Made by a program: the position numbers and the translations under genes. Below are positions 62,624-64,000 of a DNA stretch of 64,000 nucleotides, one piece after another. The notes under the pieces are model-generated. The model saw nothing but the letters and a program-made list of their open reading frames with translations. It was not told the origin of the DNA and made no database searches. Every line of letters begins with the position of its first letter. Position 1 is the stretch's first letter. The stretch covers positions 3,348,001 through 3,412,000 of the forward strand of contig NZ_CP013232.1 of assembly GCF_001584145.1 (NCBI RefSeq), given 5' to 3'. This DNA comes from Collimonas fungivorans. Lineage in GTDB: Bacteria; Pseudomonadota; Gammaproteobacteria; Burkholderiales; Burkholderiaceae_D.

Positions 62624-64000
62624 ATGCCCTTACCAAAATTACCGACCAAACCCGCTGCTTTACTCTCCGTTCAAGATTATCCGAAAGCGGAAGCCGGCAA
62701 AGCCGTCAAACCACGTATTGCCGTCGTTGAACCGATTACCCGTAACAAGGAAGTTGCTCCACAAGCTCGCAACAAACCTGTAGAAAGCCGTAAGACCGAC
62801 AAGGCCCCGCGGAAAATTCGCGTGCCGTTGCCGACAAACCTGCAAAACCGGCGGACACCCGGCCGAAATCAAGCACCAGCCGCGCCGCCGACAAATCCGG
62901 CACGACCAAGCTGTTCGTGCTGGACACCAATGTGCTGATGCACGACCCGACCTCCCTGTTCCGTTTCGAGGAACACGACATCTACCTGCCGATGGTGACG
63001 CTGGAGGAACTCGACAACCACAAGAAGGGCATGTCGGAAGTCGCACGCAATGCACGCCAGGTATCGCGTTCGCTGGATGCATTGGTGGGCGATATCGTCG
63101 ACGACCAGATCGACCACGGCATTCCATTGTCGAAGCTCGGCAACAAGGACGCCAAGGGCCGCCTGTTCTTCCAGACCAAGCTGCAGAACGCCGACCTGCC
63201 TGAAGGCCTGCCGGTAGGCAAGGCCGACAACCAGATCCTCGGCGTGGTGCGCGGCCTGGAAGCCGAAACCCCGGGCCGCCCGGTAGTGCTGGTGTCGAAA
63301 GACATCAACATGCGCATCAAGGCGCGCGCCATGGGCCTGCCGGCCGAAGACTACTTCAACGACCATGTGCTGGAAGACACCGACCTGCTGTATTCCGGCA
63401 TCCAGCAATTGCCGGACGATTTCTGGATCAAGCACGGCAAGGGCATCGAATCCTGGCAAGAGAACAAGCACGGCACCGGCTATACCTACTATCGCCTGAG
63501 CGGACCGCTGGTGCCGACGCTGCTGGTCAACCAGTTCGTTTTCATCGAACCGAAAAACGGCGAACCGGCGTTCTACGGACAAGTCACGCAGATCAACGGC
63601 AAGACCGCGGTGCTGCAAACCTTGCGCGACTATGGCCACGCCAAGAACAGCGTGTGGGGCATCACTGCGCGCAACCGCGAGCAGAACTTTGCCCTCAACC
63701 TGCTGATGAATCCGGATTGCGACTTCGTCACCCTGCTGGGCCAGGCCGGTACCGGCAAAACCCTGCTGGCGCTGGCGGCCGGCCTGGCGCAAGTGCTGGA
63801 AACCAAGACCTACAACGAAATCATCGTGACCCGCGTCACGGTGCCGGTCGGTGAAGATATCGGTTTCCTGCCGGGTACCGAGGAAGAGAAGATGGGGCCG
63901 TGGATGGGCGCCTTCGACGACAACCTGGAAGTGCTCAACAAGTCCGATTCGGATGCCGGCGAATGGGGTCGCGCCGCCACCCAGGACCTGATTCGTTCAC
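62624..64000 (+). CDS. PIN-PhoH family ATPase (YlaK-like), frameshifted and cut by window edge
   Basis: PhoH family protein with an N-terminal PIN domain and a C-terminal RecA-like ATPase. Translation opens at 62624 (MPLPKLPTKPAALLSVQDYP) with a Lys/Arg/Pro-rich linker. That frame ends at 62938, but the family sequence resumes one frame over as KPADTRPKSS, then KLFVLDTNVLMHDPTSL with the PIN Asp. It continues to Walker A LLGQAGTGKTLLALAAG and VTVPVGEDIGFLPGTEEEKMGPW. One extra base in the AAAA run at 62813-62816 would join the frames cleanly. The downstream frame has no usable start ahead of the PIN motif. The 3' end is beyond the window. Confidence 0.88.

Overview
The window reads as a chromosomal segment of a betaproteobacterium of the family Oxalobacteraceae, most like Collimonas or a close relative. 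This rests on gene order and protein style (tig-clpP-clpX-lon-hupB-tRNA-Asp-ppiD, a tesA/ybbA divergent pair, tsaB-rimI-udg, hpnCDE, and bcp next to a PIN-PhoH gene), on the high GC content, and on the absence of phage or transposase genes. The genus is an inference; no rRNA gene is present to fix it. Nearly everything is core chromosome, with a few accessory blocks.

Layout. 1-5.9 kb: the 5' part of an S46 dipeptidyl-peptidase gene, a decayed remnant resembling the flavohaemoprotein C-terminus, and a compact four-gene Csu-type (archaic) chaperone-usher pilus operon. 5.9-11.8 kb: malate synthase with a divergent LysR gene, a TerC-type membrane protein gene behind a yybP-ykoY (manganese) riboswitch, and the glutathione-dependent formaldehyde oxidation pair, whose second gene fghA is frameshifted. 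11.8-16.8 kb: radA, alr, the lysophospholipid transporter lplT, and an outer-membrane protein. 16.9-20.5 kb: the overlapping operon tsaB-rimI-udg-DUF1853, in which udg carries about 14 copies of a hexanucleotide repeat, and a thioredoxin-like gene. 20.6-24.3 kb: LysR, a small membrane-anchored coiled-coil protein, the YbbA ATPase, TesA, and a periplasmic alpha-carbonic anhydrase.

24.3-33.4 kb is the protein quality-control block on the minus strand: trigger factor, ClpP (frameshifted as sequenced), ClpX, Lon, HU, tRNA-Asp and PpiD. 33.5-38.8 kb: creA, tRNA-Leu, and an RND efflux pair. 39-42.1 kb: hpnC, hpnD and hpnE, which make squalene for hopanoids. 42.2-50.4 kb: an FMN lactate dehydrogenase, an ankyrin protein, TatD, RNase PH, a PP2C phosphatase with a Ser/Thr kinase, YicC, and an OprD porin. 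50.5-53.7 kb: an LprI-like protein, homoserine dehydrogenase and an AlaA-type aminotransferase.

54.0-61.9 kb is a complete L-Ara4N lipid A modification operon (arnT, an ArnE/F-type flippase subunit, arnB, arnC, a separate formyltransferase and a separate decarboxylase in place of fused ArnA, then arnD), led by a Mth938-domain gene. The window ends with a Bcp-type peroxiredoxin and a PIN-PhoH ATPase gene that is frameshifted and cut by the window edge.

Three otherwise well-conserved genes (fghA, clpP, phoH-like) each need exactly one extra base, at or next to a short homopolymer, to restore the family protein. Sequencing or assembly error is the simplest explanation, although true inactivation cannot be excluded from sequence alone. 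I saw no CRISPR array, prophage, insertion sequence or clear new defence system. The most interesting non-textbook items are the riboswitch in front of terC, the in-frame hexamer tract in udg, the overlapping divergent start codons of tesA/ybbA, and a 121-bp inverted-repeat unit at 53.7 kb.
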